Assembly (NCBI GenBank): GCA_025358155.1
Contig: JANYKR010000027.1
Span: 1-64,000, forward strand
Direction of reading: 5' to 3'
DNA: 64,000 bases
From: Betaproteobacteria bacterium
Lineage (GTDB): Bacteria > Pseudomonadota > Gammaproteobacteria > Burkholderiales > Burkholderiaceae_C
Both the position numbers and the translations under genes were made by a program. Below the pieces are notes generated by a model. The model saw only the letters and a list, made by a program, of their open reading frames with translations. It did not search any database and was not told the origin of the DNA. This document shows positions 40,647-50,410 of this stretch, piece by piece; positions within the stretch are counted from its first letter, which is position 1, and every line of letters begins with the position of its first letter.

Positions 40647-43175
40647 ATGGCGAAAGCCACCGACAACGCCCAGATCGCCCTTCAGGCCCGTCAGCGCTAC
40701 ATCGACGAGTTGCTGCGGGGCCTGCCCGGGCTGGTGGCGCACCTGGTCGGCAGTGCGCGTGAGCTGCTGGACAAGCCGGCGGAGTACCTGACAGCACAGC
40801 GCCGGCGCGACCTGGTGCAGGGCCTGATGAAGTTGTCGGGGCCATGGCAAGACGCGGTGAGCACCGGCCTGCGCCATGTGCTGCAGCACGGCATCACGGC
40901 GGTGCCGATGTCCGAGTTGCCGCCGATGTTGGGCGACCCGCTGAGCCTGGTGGACAACGACACCATCGAGCGCGAAATCCTGACCTCGCGCCTGGCGCTC
41001 GCCATCATGGACCGGGCCGGTTGGGAGTTCACCGACTTGCGCTCCCGGGTGGCGATGCTGGAGCACCGCGCCGAGATCGACACCCACGACATGTTGCGGG
41101 CTCACATCCTGGCCCGCGTGGTGCTGGACGGTTGGCGCTCGGTGGGCCTGTCCGCGACCGACTGGCGCGAAGCCCAGACCCTGCTGCACGAGGGCTTTGC
41201 CGGGCTGGCTGAAGAGGCGTACCACGAGACCAACCGCTGGCTGATCGAGCAGCATGTGATGGTGGATGTGGACCTGCGGCCCTACATCCGGCGCAACACC
41301 GAGGCCTCCGGCCCGGGCGCTGCCGCCCCGGCCGGAGGCCCCTCCGGCGCCAGCGGCGCGTCGCGTCCGGGCAGTGCCCGCAGCCCTGCCGGCTTGCCCG
41401 AGCCGGGCGCCTCGCACACCCGCACATCGCCGGGCTCGGGTGGTGGGTCCGCTTACAGCAGCGCGGCGCGGCCTGCGGGCGAGCTGGGCGGCAGCCGCCG
41501 CGCCATGCCGTCCGAGCCGGCGGGTCAGCGCGCCTGGCCACGGGATGCCAGCAAGACACCGCCGCCAGCGCTGCCCCGCAGCCGAGCCCCGCCGTCGGCA
41601 GGCCAAGAGCGCAGTGAATCGGTGGGCGAAGAAACCCGCATGATGACGCGCGCCGGCCCCATGGGCTATGGCAGCGACCATGCCGAGGCGGTTCTTGGCC
41701 GGCTCAACCGTCTGGTTGGCCGGCATTTGCCGGGCTTCTCGGACACCACCCACGCCCGTCCGGTGAACGAGACCCTGACTTCGGCCATCAACAACGCGCA
41801 GCAGAACCTGCGCAAGCGCTTTGCGCCCGCTGGAGGCGGCGTGTCGCCGGCCGGCACGCCGCTGCCAGTGCTGGTGCCGACCGGACCGATGCTGCTCGAC
41901 GAGTTGCAGCAGAACAAGCAAGCGCTCAAGCGCGCTGCCAGCACACCGGCAGAGCGGGCCACCATCGAGATCGTGGCGATGATGTTCCAGAGCATCCTGA
42001 CCGAGGACCGCATCCCGGCGGCGATGCGGGTCTGGTTCGCCCGCTTGCAGATGCCGGTGCTGCGGGTGGCGGTCGGTGAGCCCGATTTTTTCGGCTCGCT
42101 CGACCATCCGGCGCGTCGCCTGATCGACCGCATGGGTGCTTGCGTGATGGGCCTGGACAACGCCAGCCGCACCGTGGGCGACGCGCTCGAGAAAGAAATC
42201 AAGCGTGTGGTGCAGGTGGTCGAGGCTTACCCCGACACCGGCCGGCGCGTCTTCCAGACGGTGCTGGTCGAGTTCGAAAAGTTCCTGGAGCATTTTTTCA
42301 AGAACGAGAACGAGGCCAGCAAGCGTGGGGTGTCTTTGGCCCAGCAGGTGGAGCAGCGCGAGACCCTGGCGATCCAGTACACCATCGAGCTACGCCGCAT
42401 GCTCAACGAGGTGCCGGTTCAAGAGGGCGTGCGCCAGTTCCTGTTCCAGGTCTGGGCCGACGTGCTGGCGACTTCGGCGGTGCGCTTCGGCGGCCAGGGC
42501 CCCGAGACCAAGACCATGAAGCGGGCGGCCGCCGACCTGATCTGGTCGGCCAGCGCCAAGGTCACCCGTGAGGAGCGGGCCGAGGTGATCCGCCGCTTGC
42601 CGCCCCTGCTCAAGCGCTTGCGCGAGGGCATGGCCTCGGCCAAGATGAGCGCCGAGCGTCAGGAAGAGCGCATCAACGCGCTCAACAGCGCGCTGGCAGC
42701 GGCTTTCACTGCCAAGGCGGCGGTGATCCCGAATGATCGGCTGCAAGACCTGATGGAGCGGCTGGAGTCGCTCGAAGAGTTGCTGCCCGGTGCCGAGGAC
42801 ATCGAGATTGACGAATCCCTGGTGCTCGACCTGTCGGGCCACGAGAGCTCGGAGCTGGAGGTGGTGTCGGACGGTGGCACCATGCCGTCGGCACCGATGA
42901 TCGCCTGGTCGCGCGAGCTGCTGGTGGGCAGCTGGTACACCCTGGAGTACCGCAACCGCCATGAGCCAGTGCAACTGGCCTGGCACGGCCTGCACCGCCA
43001 ACTCTCGTTGTTTGTCACGCCCAAAGGTCGCTGTGTGCTGTTCCAGCAGCAGCGGCTGGCGGCATTTTTGCAGGCCGGTTTGCTGCTGCCGGCGCAGGAC
43101 GAGGCTTTGACCGTCAAGGCTACGCGCAACGCGCTGGCCAAGCTGGACGCTGATCCCTCGCGGTTGTTGAGCTGA
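40647..43175 (+). CDS. DUF1631-family protein
   Basis: The 842-residue product matches the DUF1631 family, large proteins of betaproteobacteria and relatives with no assigned function. The conserved part begins about residue 330 (YGSDHAEAVLGRLNRLVGRHLPG). It has helices with FFGSLDHPARRLIDRMGACV, and the C-terminal region WSRELLVGSWYTLEYRNR with LFVTPKGRCVLFQQQRLA resembles a small PilZ-like or regulatory domain. Residues about 230-330 are a low-complexity Pro/Ser/Arg linker. There is no signal peptide, so it is cytoplasmic. Confidence 0.8.
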   Translation: MAKATDNAQIALQARQRYIDELLRGLPGLVAHLVGSARELLDKPAEYLTAQRRRDLVQGLMKLSGPWQDAVSTGLRHVLQHGITAVPMSELPPMLGDPLSLVDNDTIEREILTSRLALAIMDRAGWEFTDLRSRVAMLEHRAEIDTHDMLRAHILARVVLDGWRSVGLSATDWREAQTLLHEGFAGLAEEAYHETNRWLIEQHVMVDVDLRPYIRRNTEASGPGAAAPAGGPSGASGASRPGSARSPAGLPEPGASHTRTSPGSGGGSAYSSAARPAGELGGSRRAMPSEPAGQRAWPRDASKTPPPALPRSRAPPSAGQERSESVGEETRMMTRAGPMGYGSDHAEAVLGRLNRLVGRHLPGFSDTTHARPVNETLTSAINNAQQNLRKRFAPAGGGVSPAGTPLPVLVPTGPMLLDELQQNKQALKRAASTPAERATIEIVAMMFQSILTEDRIPAAMRVWFARLQMPVLRVAVGEPDFFGSLDHPARRLIDRMGACVMGLDNASRTVGDALEKEIKRVVQVVEAYPDTGRRVFQTVLVEFEKFLEHFFKNENEASKRGVSLAQQVEQRETLAIQYTIELRRMLNEVPVQEGVRQFLFQVWADVLATSAVRFGGQGPETKTMKRAAADLIWSASAKVTREERAEVIRRLPPLLKRLREGMASAKMSAERQEERINALNSALAAAFTAKAAVIPNDRLQDLMERLESLEELLPGAEDIEIDESLVLDLSGHESSELEVVSDGGTMPSAPMIAWSRELLVGSWYTLEYRNRHEPVQLAWHGLHRQLSLFVTPKGRCVLFQQQRLAAFLQAGLLLPAQDEALTVKATRNALAKLDADPSRLLS

Positions 43176-43221
43176 GCCAGACCTGGGCCGGGTCAGGCGC
43201 CCAGGCTCCAGGCTCCAGGCC

Positions 43222-43674
43222 TCAGTGAATCAGCCGTTCTTCGGGCGCGACGAACAGCTCGTCGAGAATCAGCGCGTCGGGCTCTTCGCCCAGGCTCCAG
43301 AACACCATCAGCACGATGACCTTGAGATCTTCGAGCGCCAGCGGGCTGTCGCCCACGGCGGTGGCGCGGTCGATCACCATCTCGCGCATGACTGGCGGCA
43401 GCACACCGGCGGATTCAAGAAATGCCACAAATCCGATCGAGTCTTCACCCAGGCGGTCGATCTCGGCAGCCGAGTAAACCCGCAGGCTGTCGGGCGACTG
43501 CTCACCGGCATGGGCTTGCGCCGTCTCGGCCAGGCCGTCCAGCCAGGTCAGGGCATCTGCAATTTCGTCGGTTTCGAAGCCGACGGCCGACAATTTGCGG
43601 GTGAGCTGGTCATGGTCCGGGCAGGCATCGGGCCGCCAGTAAGTTTCATAGAGATAAACCAGAACCTCGAACAT
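43222..43674 (-). CDS. smg: Smg family protein (DUF494)
   Basis: The 150 residues (MFEVLVYLYETYW at the start, AAEIDRLGEDSIGFVAFLESAGVL, VIVLMVFWSLGEEPDALILDEL) match Smg. It is an uncharacterised acidic protein encoded with dprA in beta- and gammaproteobacteria. It follows dprA after 123 bases on the same strand. Function unknown. Confidence 0.92.
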   Translation of the reverse strand: MFEVLVYLYETYWRPDACPDHDQLTRKLSAVGFETDEIADALTWLDGLAETAQAHAGEQSPDSLRVYSAAEIDRLGEDSIGFVAFLESAGVLPPVMREMVIDRATAVGDSPLALEDLKVIVLMVFWSLGEEPDALILDELFVAPEERLIH

Positions 43675-43797
43675 GAAACCACTATACCGCAGGCTCCGGG
43701 CGCTGAAACTGACATGAAAACCCTGGCGTCGGGGTGTACACCGGCGGTTCAGCCCGGGGTAGTTCCGGACAGCGCAGAGCAGCCCGCTGGCCGGCCT

Positions 43798-44964
43798 TCA
43801 AGACGATTGACGGCGCTGGTACAGGCCGCCCGGCAGGCGTGCCACGAGACCGTCGAGCTCCAGCGTCAGCAGGTGCGCTGACAGGGCCGGGGCCGACCAG
43901 CCGCAACGGCTGATCAAGGCATCGAGCGAGAGCGGATCGTGACCGAGCGCCCGCAGCACAGCGTCCTGCCCAGTGGCCTGGGCCGCGACCGGCGATGCGG
44001 GTGGCTCAGCCAGCGCGTCCAGCAGCGACAACGCCGGCAGGCCGTTGAGCTCATCGAGCACCTGTTCGGGCGAGGTCACTAGCGCCGCGCCTTGGCGGAT
44101 CAGGGCATGGCAGCCGTGGGATTGCGGCGCCAGCAGCGAGCCCGGCAGCGCCATCACCTCGCGGCCCGCCTCGGCTGCCAGCCTGGCGGTGATCAGCGAG
44201 CCCGAGCGCAGCGCGGCCTCGACCACCAGCGTGCCCCGGCTGAGGCCGGCAATCAGCCGGTTGCGTTGCGGAAAGTTGGGGGCCAGCGGCGGCGTGCCCA
44301 GCGCCAGTTCGCTCACCAGCAGGCCCTGCTCGGCGATGCGCTCGGTCAGGGCCTGGTGACTGCGGGGGTAGATGCGGTCCAGGCCGGTGCCCACCACCGC
44401 CACCGTGCCGGCGCCGCCTTCGGCGTCGAGCGCGCCCTGATGCGCCGCTGCGTCGATGCCGGCGGCCAGGCCCGAGACGATGGCCCAGCCGTTCTGGGCC
44501 AGGGTTCGGGCAAAGGCCCGCGCATGGTCCAGGCCTTGTGCGCTCGCCTGGCGGCTGCCGACAATGGCCACTGAGCGTGCGTTCAGCAGCGCGGCCCGGC
44601 CCTGCAGGTACAGCAGCAGCGGCGGGTCGGCGCTGTGCAGCAGCAGCGGCGGGTAGTCGGCATCCCCCAGCACCATCACCCGGCGCGCCGGGGCAGCGCT
44701 GCGCCAGGCCAGGGTCTTGGCCAGGCGCAGGGCATGGCCTGTGGGCGCTTGGGCCAGCGCCTGGGCGAGCTTGGGGTTCACCAAACCAGCCAGATCGGCC
44801 GGTCCGGCGGCCACGACCGCCTGCGGACTGCCAAAGTGGGCCAGCAGGCGGCGCGCCGTGTCGCGGCCCACCCCCTCACTGTGCAGCAGGTGCAGCCAGG
44901 CGGCGAGTTCGTCGACGCCCAGGGGCGCTACCGGGGCCTCGGACGTCGGTGCCGCCACGACCAC
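43798..44964 (-). CDS. dprA: DNA-processing protein DprA
   Basis: DprA loads RecA on single-stranded DNA taken up by natural transformation. The product is about 388 residues: an N-terminal SAM-like region (AAWLHLLHSEGVGRDTARRLL), a Rossmann domain with IVGSRQASAQGLDHARAFA, SGLAAGIDAAAHQGAL, VVGTGLDRIYPRSH and GSLITARLAAEAGREV, and a C-terminal winged helix. The GTG at 44964, just past the LysM-gene stop, is chosen; a TTG at 45009 would overlap that gene by 41 bases. A degraded tfoX-like gene at 59.4 kb is the only other competence-related trace in the window. Confidence 0.93.
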   Translation of the reverse strand: MVVAAPTSEAPVAPLGVDELAAWLHLLHSEGVGRDTARRLLAHFGSPQAVVAAGPADLAGLVNPKLAQALAQAPTGHALRLAKTLAWRSAAPARRVMVLGDADYPPLLLHSADPPLLLYLQGRAALLNARSVAIVGSRQASAQGLDHARAFARTLAQNGWAIVSGLAAGIDAAAHQGALDAEGGAGTVAVVGTGLDRIYPRSHQALTERIAEQGLLVSELALGTPPLAPNFPQRNRLIAGLSRGTLVVEAALRSGSLITARLAAEAGREVMALPGSLLAPQSHGCHALIRQGAALVTSPEQVLDELNGLPALSLLDALAEPPASPVAAQATGQDAVLRALGHDPLSLDALISRCGWSAPALSAHLLTLELDGLVARLPGGLYQRRQSS

Positions 44965-44968
44965 CGGC

Positions 44969-46249
44969 TCAGGGCTGCGTGACGCGGTCGCCCGACCGCA
45001 CCGGCTCAAACGCCGACAGGATCAGGGCGTAGGACACCCGCTCAAACACCCGGAACACGAACAACAGACCGCTGCGCTCATCGGGCAACTGGATCGGCTG
45101 GGCGCGGGGGCCGGTGCTGTCGGTGGCGGGCTTGCCGGCCCGCCACAGCGCCAGCACATGGCCGCGCTCGATGCCGTCGCGCAGGCCGCGGTTCAGGGCC
45201 ACGATCTGGTTCTGGCCGGCGGTGAGGGCCTCGCCGTAGACCGTGATCACCTGGCCGTTCATCGGGGCTGCGGGTGGATGCGGCACGTAGGCGCTGAAGT
45301 CGCGTGCCGGTACCGGCGCCAGCCGGTCGCCCACGCCCGCCTCCTGGCGCGCGCTGGTCATCACAAAAGTGGCCGGCACGGGCAGACCGTCGCTGGCGGC
45401 CACGCCCTCTGCACGGACCAGGTCGGCGGTGCCCACGTAACCGGCCTCGAAGCCGAGCACCTCGCCGGTGGTGGGATCGCGCAAGGGTTTGCTGTCGCGG
45501 AACAGCGTGAAGCTGCGTTGGCCGCGCAAGTCGCCGCGCACGTAGGCGGTTTCACCGCGCGAGACCATCACCCGGCCTTCTTGGGTGGCCACGATGCGCG
45601 GTGCGCCGGCGAGTTCGTCCTGGCTGAACACCATCGCTTCATTCAAGAATGGGCCGATCGACTGCAGCGGGAACGAGGCGATGGCACCGTTCTCGAGCAA
45701 CTGGCTACGCACCCGGGGTGAGAGCTTGACGGTGTTGGTGGGGGGCTGGTCGGAGCTGGCTGCCGCAGCGCCATCCGCCCTGCCGCCGGCCAGCCGCAGT
45801 TGCACAGTGTCGCCGGTCTGGGTCAGCACCAGCACCTGGCCCGGGTAGATCAAATGCGGGTTGGCGATCTCGGCGAGGTTCATGCCCCAGAGCTCAGGCC
45901 AGCGCCAGGGGCTCTTGAGGAACAGCGTGGCGATCGCCCACAGCGTGTCACCGCGCTGCACCGTGTGCGAGGCCGGTGCGTTGTCTGCCAAAGCCGACAG
46001 CGGCACCCCGGCCCGTGCCACTTGCTGGGCTGCGGCGCGCTGAGCCGGGCTGACCGGCTCGTTGGCCCGCGCCGGCGCGGCCAGCATCAGGGTTGAGAGC
46101 AGCGCCAAGAGCACGCCCGGCAGCATGCCGGCCAGTGCTGCAGCGCGCAGCGCCTGCGCCAGCGGTCGCTGCGCCGTTGCCTGCAGCTGACCGTTGCCAC
46201 GCCGGTTTCCGCGCTCGGTGCTGGCAGGGCGGGGCGGGCATGCGGTCAT
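44969..46249 (-). CDS. LysM-domain exported protein
   Basis: The 426 residues have an N-terminal signal sequence (long n-region, helix ending LMLAAPARA) and one LysM peptidoglycan-binding domain (about 100-148: HTVQRGDTLWAIATLF, NPHLIYPGQVLVL). A large C-terminal region follows that is typical of LysM proteins encoded upstream of dprA. It probably sits in the periplasm on the cell wall; a role in envelope integrity is presumed. The start at 46249 gives a plausible signal. It is divergent from def, with a 295-base gap in which I see no gene or convincing promoter. Confidence 0.87.
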   Translation of the reverse strand: MTACPPRPASTERGNRRGNGQLQATAQRPLAQALRAAALAGMLPGVLLALLSTLMLAAPARANEPVSPAQRAAAQQVARAGVPLSALADNAPASHTVQRGDTLWAIATLFLKSPWRWPELWGMNLAEIANPHLIYPGQVLVLTQTGDTVQLRLAGGRADGAAAASSDQPPTNTVKLSPRVRSQLLENGAIASFPLQSIGPFLNEAMVFSQDELAGAPRIVATQEGRVMVSRGETAYVRGDLRGQRSFTLFRDSKPLRDPTTGEVLGFEAGYVGTADLVRAEGVAASDGLPVPATFVMTSARQEAGVGDRLAPVPARDFSAYVPHPPAAPMNGQVITVYGEALTAGQNQIVALNRGLRDGIERGHVLALWRAGKPATDSTGPRAQPIQLPDERSGLLFVFRVFERVSYALILSAFEPVRSGDRVTQP

Positions 46250-46544
46250 CGTGACGGTCTCCGGGGTGGGCCGGTGCCACAATCCAGGCCCGAATGGTCT
46301 GGTTTGCAGCACCCGCAGCAGGCTGGCCCGATGGGCCGGCTCTTGTTCATGCTGCACCGCAGATTCTGCCGGTAAACCCTTGATATCGCAACGAAAAGCA
46401 CTGGCGGGGCAGCCCGCAGTCGGCCCGCCTGCCCGTGCTGGCGTTGTTGAATGTCCACTTTGTATCCCCGTGTGTCGGCGGGCATGACTGCATGCCCGAG
46501 CCCGCTTTTTGCGCCGCCGGCGCGCCATTACCCGCTTGTAGTCC

Positions 46545-47066
46545 ATGGCTTTGCTCCCCATCCTCTGCTTTCCCGATCCTCGCCTGCACACCGTGGCCTA
46601 GCCGGTGCAAGCGTTTGACGCCAAGCTCGCTCGCTTGATCGACGACATGATCGAGACGATGTACGAGGCCGACGGTGTCGGCCTGGCGGCCACGCAAGTG
46701 GACGTGCACCTGCGCTTGCTGGTGATGGACACCTCCGAGGCTCGCGACCAGCCGCAGGTGTTGATCAACCCCGAGTTGGTCGCCCACAGCGAGGAGTGGA
46801 AACTCAACGAAGAGGGCTGCCTGTCGGTGCCCACGATTTACGACCAGGTTGAACGCTACGCCTGGGTCACGGTGCGGGCCACCGGGCGCGATGGTGAACC
46901 GTTCGAGTTCAAGGCCGAGGGCCTGGCGGCGGTGTGCGTGCAGCACGAGATGGACCATTTGCTGGGCAAGGTGTTTGTCGAGTACCTCAGCCCGCTCAAA
47001 CGCGAGCGCATCAAGACCAAGATGATCAAGAAGGCGCGTGATGAACAGGGCCGGCGCGGCCGTTGA
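46545..47066 (+). pseudogene. def: Peptide deformylase gene interrupted by an in-frame amber codon
   Basis: Peptide deformylase removes the formyl group from new proteins. From the ATG at 46545 the frame reads MALLPILCFPDPRLHTVA and then TAG at 46599-46601, where related proteins usually have Lys (AAG to TAG is one change). It continues PVQAFDAKLARL to the normal end. All three motifs are intact: GVGLAATQ, EGCLSV and QHEMDHLLG. A GTG at 46605 could restart translation but would lose the first strand and lacks a ribosome-binding site. It may be a pseudogene with another def elsewhere, a readthrough case, or a sequencing error. It is followed within three bases by fmt. Confidence 0.85.
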
Positions 47067-47068
47067 CC

Positions 47069-48073
47069 GTGCCAGACACCGCACTGACCTGCAGGCCGCC
47101 GCGCGTCGCCTTCGCCGGCACGCCTGAGTTTGCCGCCGCCGCGCTGGCCGCTCTGCTGGCCGCCGGCCACCCCGTGCCGCTGGTGCTGACCCAGCCAGAC
47201 CGGCCCGCCGGTCGCGGCTTGAAGCTGCTGCCCTCTCCTGTCAAAGCACTCGCGCTGCAGCACGGCCTGGCACTGGCCCAGCCCCGCAGCCTGCGGCTGG
47301 ACGGCAAGTATCCCGGCGATGCCCAAGCCGCCCAGGTCGCGCTGCTGGCGGCTCAGGCTGACGTGATGGTGGTGGCGGCCTACGGCCTGATCCTGCCGCA
47401 GTGGGTGCTTGACCTGCCGCCGCTGGGTTGCCTCAACATCCATGCCTCGTTGCTGCCGCGCTGGCGCGGCGCCGCACCGATCCACCGCGCAGTCGAAGCC
47501 GGCGATGACCGCACCGGCATCACCTTGATGCAGATGGATGCCGGGCTCGACACTGGCGACATGCTCTTGCTGGCGCAAGAAGATGTGCGCGCCGATGACA
47601 GCACCGGCAGCCTGCACGACCGGCTGGCGCTGCTGGGCGCCCGCCTGGTGGTCGAGGGGCTGGCCCGGCTGGGCGATGGCCGGGGCTTGGCGCGCATGCC
47701 GCAGCCGACCGAAGGCGTGAGTTACGCCCACAAGATCAGCAAGGCCGAGGGGGTGATCGACTGGACCGAGCCGGCGGCGCAGATCGAGCGCAGGTTGCGG
47801 GCGTTTGACCCGTTCCCCGGCGCCAGCTTTGGGCTCGACGGCGAGGCCGTCAAGCTCTGGCGCGCCCGGCTGCGGCCCGAGGTGTGCGGCAAGCCCGGCG
47901 AAGTGCTGCGGGCGCAGGGCAGTGAATTGACGGTGGCCTGCGGCGAGGGCGGGCTGGACCTGCTGGCGCTGCAGCGCCCGGGCGGGCGCCGGCTGGAGGT
48001 GGCGGCATTCTTGCAATCGCTGCAAGGCCGGCCGGCATTGCTCGGGCGTGTGCTGGGCTCTGCCGGCAACTGA
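47069..48073 (+). CDS. fmt: Methionyl-tRNA formyltransferase
   Basis: Fmt formylates initiator Met-tRNA with 10-formyl-THF. The 334 residues include [14 protein letters not shown] near 15, [11 protein letters not shown] near 43, [24 protein letters not shown] near 127 (catalytic Asn/His), [18 protein letters not shown] and the C-terminal OB-like domain with FDPFPGASF. The GTG at 47069 follows the def stop; a TTG at 47063 is a possible earlier start. It is cotranscribed with def and probably htpX. Confidence 0.96.
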   Translation: MPDTALTCRPPRVAFAGTPEFAAAALAALLAAGHPVPLVLTQPDRPAGRGLKLLPSPVKALALQHGLALAQPRSLRLDGKYPGDAQAAQVALLAAQADVMVVAAYGLILPQWVLDLPPLGCLNIHASLLPRWRGAAPIHRAVEAGDDRTGITLMQMDAGLDTGDMLLLAQEDVRADDSTGSLHDRLALLGARLVVEGLARLGDGRGLARMPQPTEGVSYAHKISKAEGVIDWTEPAAQIERRLRAFDPFPGASFGLDGEAVKLWRARLRPEVCGKPGEVLRAQGSELTVACGEGGLDLLALQRPGGRRLEVAAFLQSLQGRPALLGRVLGSAGN

Positions 48074-48156
48074 GTAGCCGCGCCCGGATTGAACTTGAGG
48101 CCGCGGCCCGCATCTGACCGGCTGCTCGAGCCGAGCGCCACACGAGGACCTGCCCG

Positions 48157-49014
48157 ATGTTCAACCTGATGAAAACCGCCATCCTGATGGCGGCCATCAC
48201 CGCCTTGTTCATGTTGATCGGCCGCTGGATGGGCGGCCAGGCCGGCATGATGCTGGCGCTGGTGGTGGCGCTGGGCATGAACTTCTTTGGCTACTGGTTT
48301 TCGGACAAGATCGTGCTGAAGATGTACAACGCCCGCGAAGTGGACGACAGCACCGCGCCGCAGTTTGTCGCGATGGTGCGTGATCTGGCGCAGCGCGCCA
48401 ACCTGCCCATGCCCAAGGTCTACCTGATCGACGAGGACGCGCCCAACGCCTTTGCCACCGGGCGCAACCCCGAGCATGCGGCGGTGGCCGCCACCACCGG
48501 CATCATCCGGGTGCTGGGCGAGCGTGAACTGCGCGGCGTGATGGCGCATGAGCTGGCCCACGTCAAGCACCGCGACATCCTGCTGTCGACCCTCAGCGCC
48601 ACGATGGCCGGTGCGATCGGCATGCTGGCCAACTTCGGCATGATGTTTGGCGGGCGCAACAACGAGGGCCGGCCGGCCAACCCGGTTGCCGGCATCCTGG
48701 TGGCGATCCTGGCGCCGCTGGCGGCCAGCCTGATCCAGATGGCGATCAGCCGGGCGCGTGAGTTCGAGGCCGACCGGGGCGGTGCCGAGATCTCGGGCGA
48801 TCCGGCGGCGCTGGCCTCGGCGCTGGACAAGATCCACCGCTACGCCCAGGGCATCCCGCTGGGCCCGGCCGAGCGTCACCCCGAGACCGCGCAGATGATG
48901 ATCATGAACCCGCTGTCGGCCGGTGGCCTGCGCGGGCTGTTTTCAACCCATCCGCCGACCGAAGAGCGGGTGGCCGCGCTGATGGCGATGGCGGCCGGCG
49001 CGCGCGGCGGCTGA
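48157..49014 (+). CDS. htpX: Membrane zinc metalloprotease HtpX
   Basis: HtpX degrades misfolded membrane proteins together with FtsH. The 285 residues have two N-terminal helices (about 7-50), the zinc motif [10 protein letters not shown] (about 129-138), two further helices near 150-200, and the third ligand in [15 protein letters not shown]. The end contains [15 protein letters not shown]. It is 83 bases after fmt on the same strand. Confidence 0.96.
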   Translation: MFNLMKTAILMAAITALFMLIGRWMGGQAGMMLALVVALGMNFFGYWFSDKIVLKMYNAREVDDSTAPQFVAMVRDLAQRANLPMPKVYLIDEDAPNAFATGRNPEHAAVAATTGIIRVLGERELRGVMAHELAHVKHRDILLSTLSATMAGAIGMLANFGMMFGGRNNEGRPANPVAGILVAILAPLAASLIQMAISRAREFEADRGGAEISGDPAALASALDKIHRYAQGIPLGPAERHPETAQMMIMNPLSAGGLRGLFSTHPPTEERVAALMAMAAGARGG

Positions 49015-49104
49015 ACGAGGGGTCGGGCGGCACGGCTGACCGGCGTTTGTCCGGCCTGGGGCAGCGGCCTCAAGTCGGGCCGCCGGGCGGCCGATAACCC
49101 GCCC

Positions 49105-49479
49105 ATGCGCCGCCCGTTCGCCCCATTGCTGCTGTGTGCCTTGTTGCTGGGCTGCGACCAGCTGGGCATTGAATCGGCCAGCACCACCACCGCCCGCAAA
49201 GAGGCCGACGGCAAGGCCATCGGCGGCGCATGCCGCCACGCCGGCCGTGCCATCGAGGACTGCTACACCCTCAACAAGAAGGCCGACAAGGCGGCGATGT
49301 ACGGCGGCTGGCGCGAGATGAGCGAGTACATGCGCGAGAACAAGCTCGAGCCGGTTGTGCCGGTGATCCCGGTCGATCCGCCCAAACCACCCAAATCTGC
49401 CTCGGCGCCGGCCGACGGTGAGGCGGCCGATGAGGCGGCAGAAGCCAAGCCGGCGGCCAAGAAAAAATCGGCGCATTGA
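49105..49479 (+). CDS. Small lipoprotein of unknown function
   Basis: The 124 residues have a lipoprotein signal (MRRPFAPLLLCALLLGCDQ, Cys 17) and a short domain with two further Cys (GGACRHAGRAIEDCYTLN) and a Tyr/Met-rich helix. A Pro/Lys/Ala tail (PPKPPKSASAPADG) follows. I do not recognise the family. The stop codon falls in the first unit of an 11-bp repeat array. Confidence 0.7.
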   Translation: MRRPFAPLLLCALLLGCDQLGIESASTTTARKEADGKAIGGACRHAGRAIEDCYTLNKKADKAAMYGGWREMSEYMRENKLEPVVPVIPVDPPKPPKSASAPADGEAADEAAEAKPAAKKKSAH

Positions 49480-49546
49480 AGGCGCATTGAAGGCGCATTG
49501 AAGGCGCACTGACGGCGAATTGACGGCGAATTGACGGCGCACTGAC
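49470..49546. repeat. 11-bp tandem repeat, seven copies
   Basis: Seven head-to-tail copies of GGCGCATTGAA (variants GGCGCACTGAC and GGCGAATTGAC) begin in the last codons of the lipoprotein gene and fill most of the gap to the convergent DUF4136 gene. The unit is not a multiple of three, and is close to one helical turn. Confidence 0.9.
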
Positions 49547-49574
49547 GCCGCGCCGGCCCCACCGTTGCGCGGTC

Positions 49575-50210
49575 TCACTCGGTGGTTTGCGGCACCGTCA
49601 CCCGGTGCGGATTGATGCCCAGCTGCGGAAAATCCAGCATTGCCGCCGCAAACAGCGGTGCCAGCAGCGGCGCGCTGTTGCGCTGGTAGCTGTCGCTGCT
49701 GGCGCGCGTCTCGAACAGGGGCTTGCCGCTGGCCCGGTCGCGCAGCAGCACGGCAACCTCCCGGTCGTAGCGCGGCGCAGGGTACAGCAGCGAGCCGCCC
49801 CAGTACGGGCCGCGCCAGGTCCCGTGCCGCCAGCCGCCGTAACCACCGAACCCCCCCCAGGCGCCACCCCACCACAGCGGGTCGTCCCAGGGCGACCGCT
49901 CGTTGCGCGTGACGCGGGCGCCCACCTGTACCAGCACATCGGGCTCGGCGCCAGCGGCTACCGGCACAAAGCCGGCACGGGCCAGCGCGGGACGGGCAGC
50001 GTCCTCCAGCGCCTGGGCGGCCTGGGCCTGGGCTTGCTGCGACGGCAAGCGCTCGAACGCATAGCTGCCGGCGGCACGCCCGGCTGGCCAATCACCAAAG
50101 CTCGCCACATCGGCCGACAGGGTGCTCACCGCAGCGCAACCCGAGAGCAGCGCCATTGCGCCGAGCGCTGCAGCAAAGCTGCCTGGCCCGATAAATCGCC
50201 TGAGGTTCAT
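49575..50210 (-). CDS. DUF4136 lipoprotein
   Basis: The 211 residues carry a lipoprotein signal (GAMALLSGCAAV) and a DUF4136 domain (FERLPSQQAQAQAAQALEDA, DVLVQVGARVTRNE, VAVLLRDRASGKPLFETRASSD). A Gly/Trp/Tyr-rich loop (about 115-145, WWGGAWGGFGGYGGW) is inserted. Such proteins sit at the outer membrane; function unknown. It is convergent with the small lipoprotein gene. The 200-base gap upstream (50211-50410) contains a GCCCCAGCCGCCCGC duplication and no gene. Confidence 0.82.
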   Translation of the reverse strand: MNLRRFIGPGSFAAALGAMALLSGCAAVSTLSADVASFGDWPAGRAAGSYAFERLPSQQAQAQAAQALEDAARPALARAGFVPVAAGAEPDVLVQVGARVTRNERSPWDDPLWWGGAWGGFGGYGGWRHGTWRGPYWGGSLLYPAPRYDREVAVLLRDRASGKPLFETRASSDSYQRNSAPLLAPLFAAAMLDFPQLGINPHRVTVPQTTE

Positions 50211-50410
50211 GCTGTGCTCTCCTGGTCTGCCTGGCTACGAGCCGCCAGTTTGCACCCAAATCGGCCACCCGGTCACCTGGGCGCGCGGCACCTGCAGGGG
50301 CGCATGGGCAAAGGCGCCTCGGCAGCAGTCCTGCGGGCTCTGCACATCGGCCCTGGCCGCTGTGCCTTCGCGGCATCCGCAGCCGCCCGCTTCAGCCCCA
50401 GCCGCCCGCG

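Noticed and set aside
46605-47066. A normal, shorter peptide deformylase starting at GTG 46605
   Set aside because: It would lose the conserved N-terminal PDPRL segment and has no ribosome-binding site; the upstream sequence clearly belongs to the same gene.
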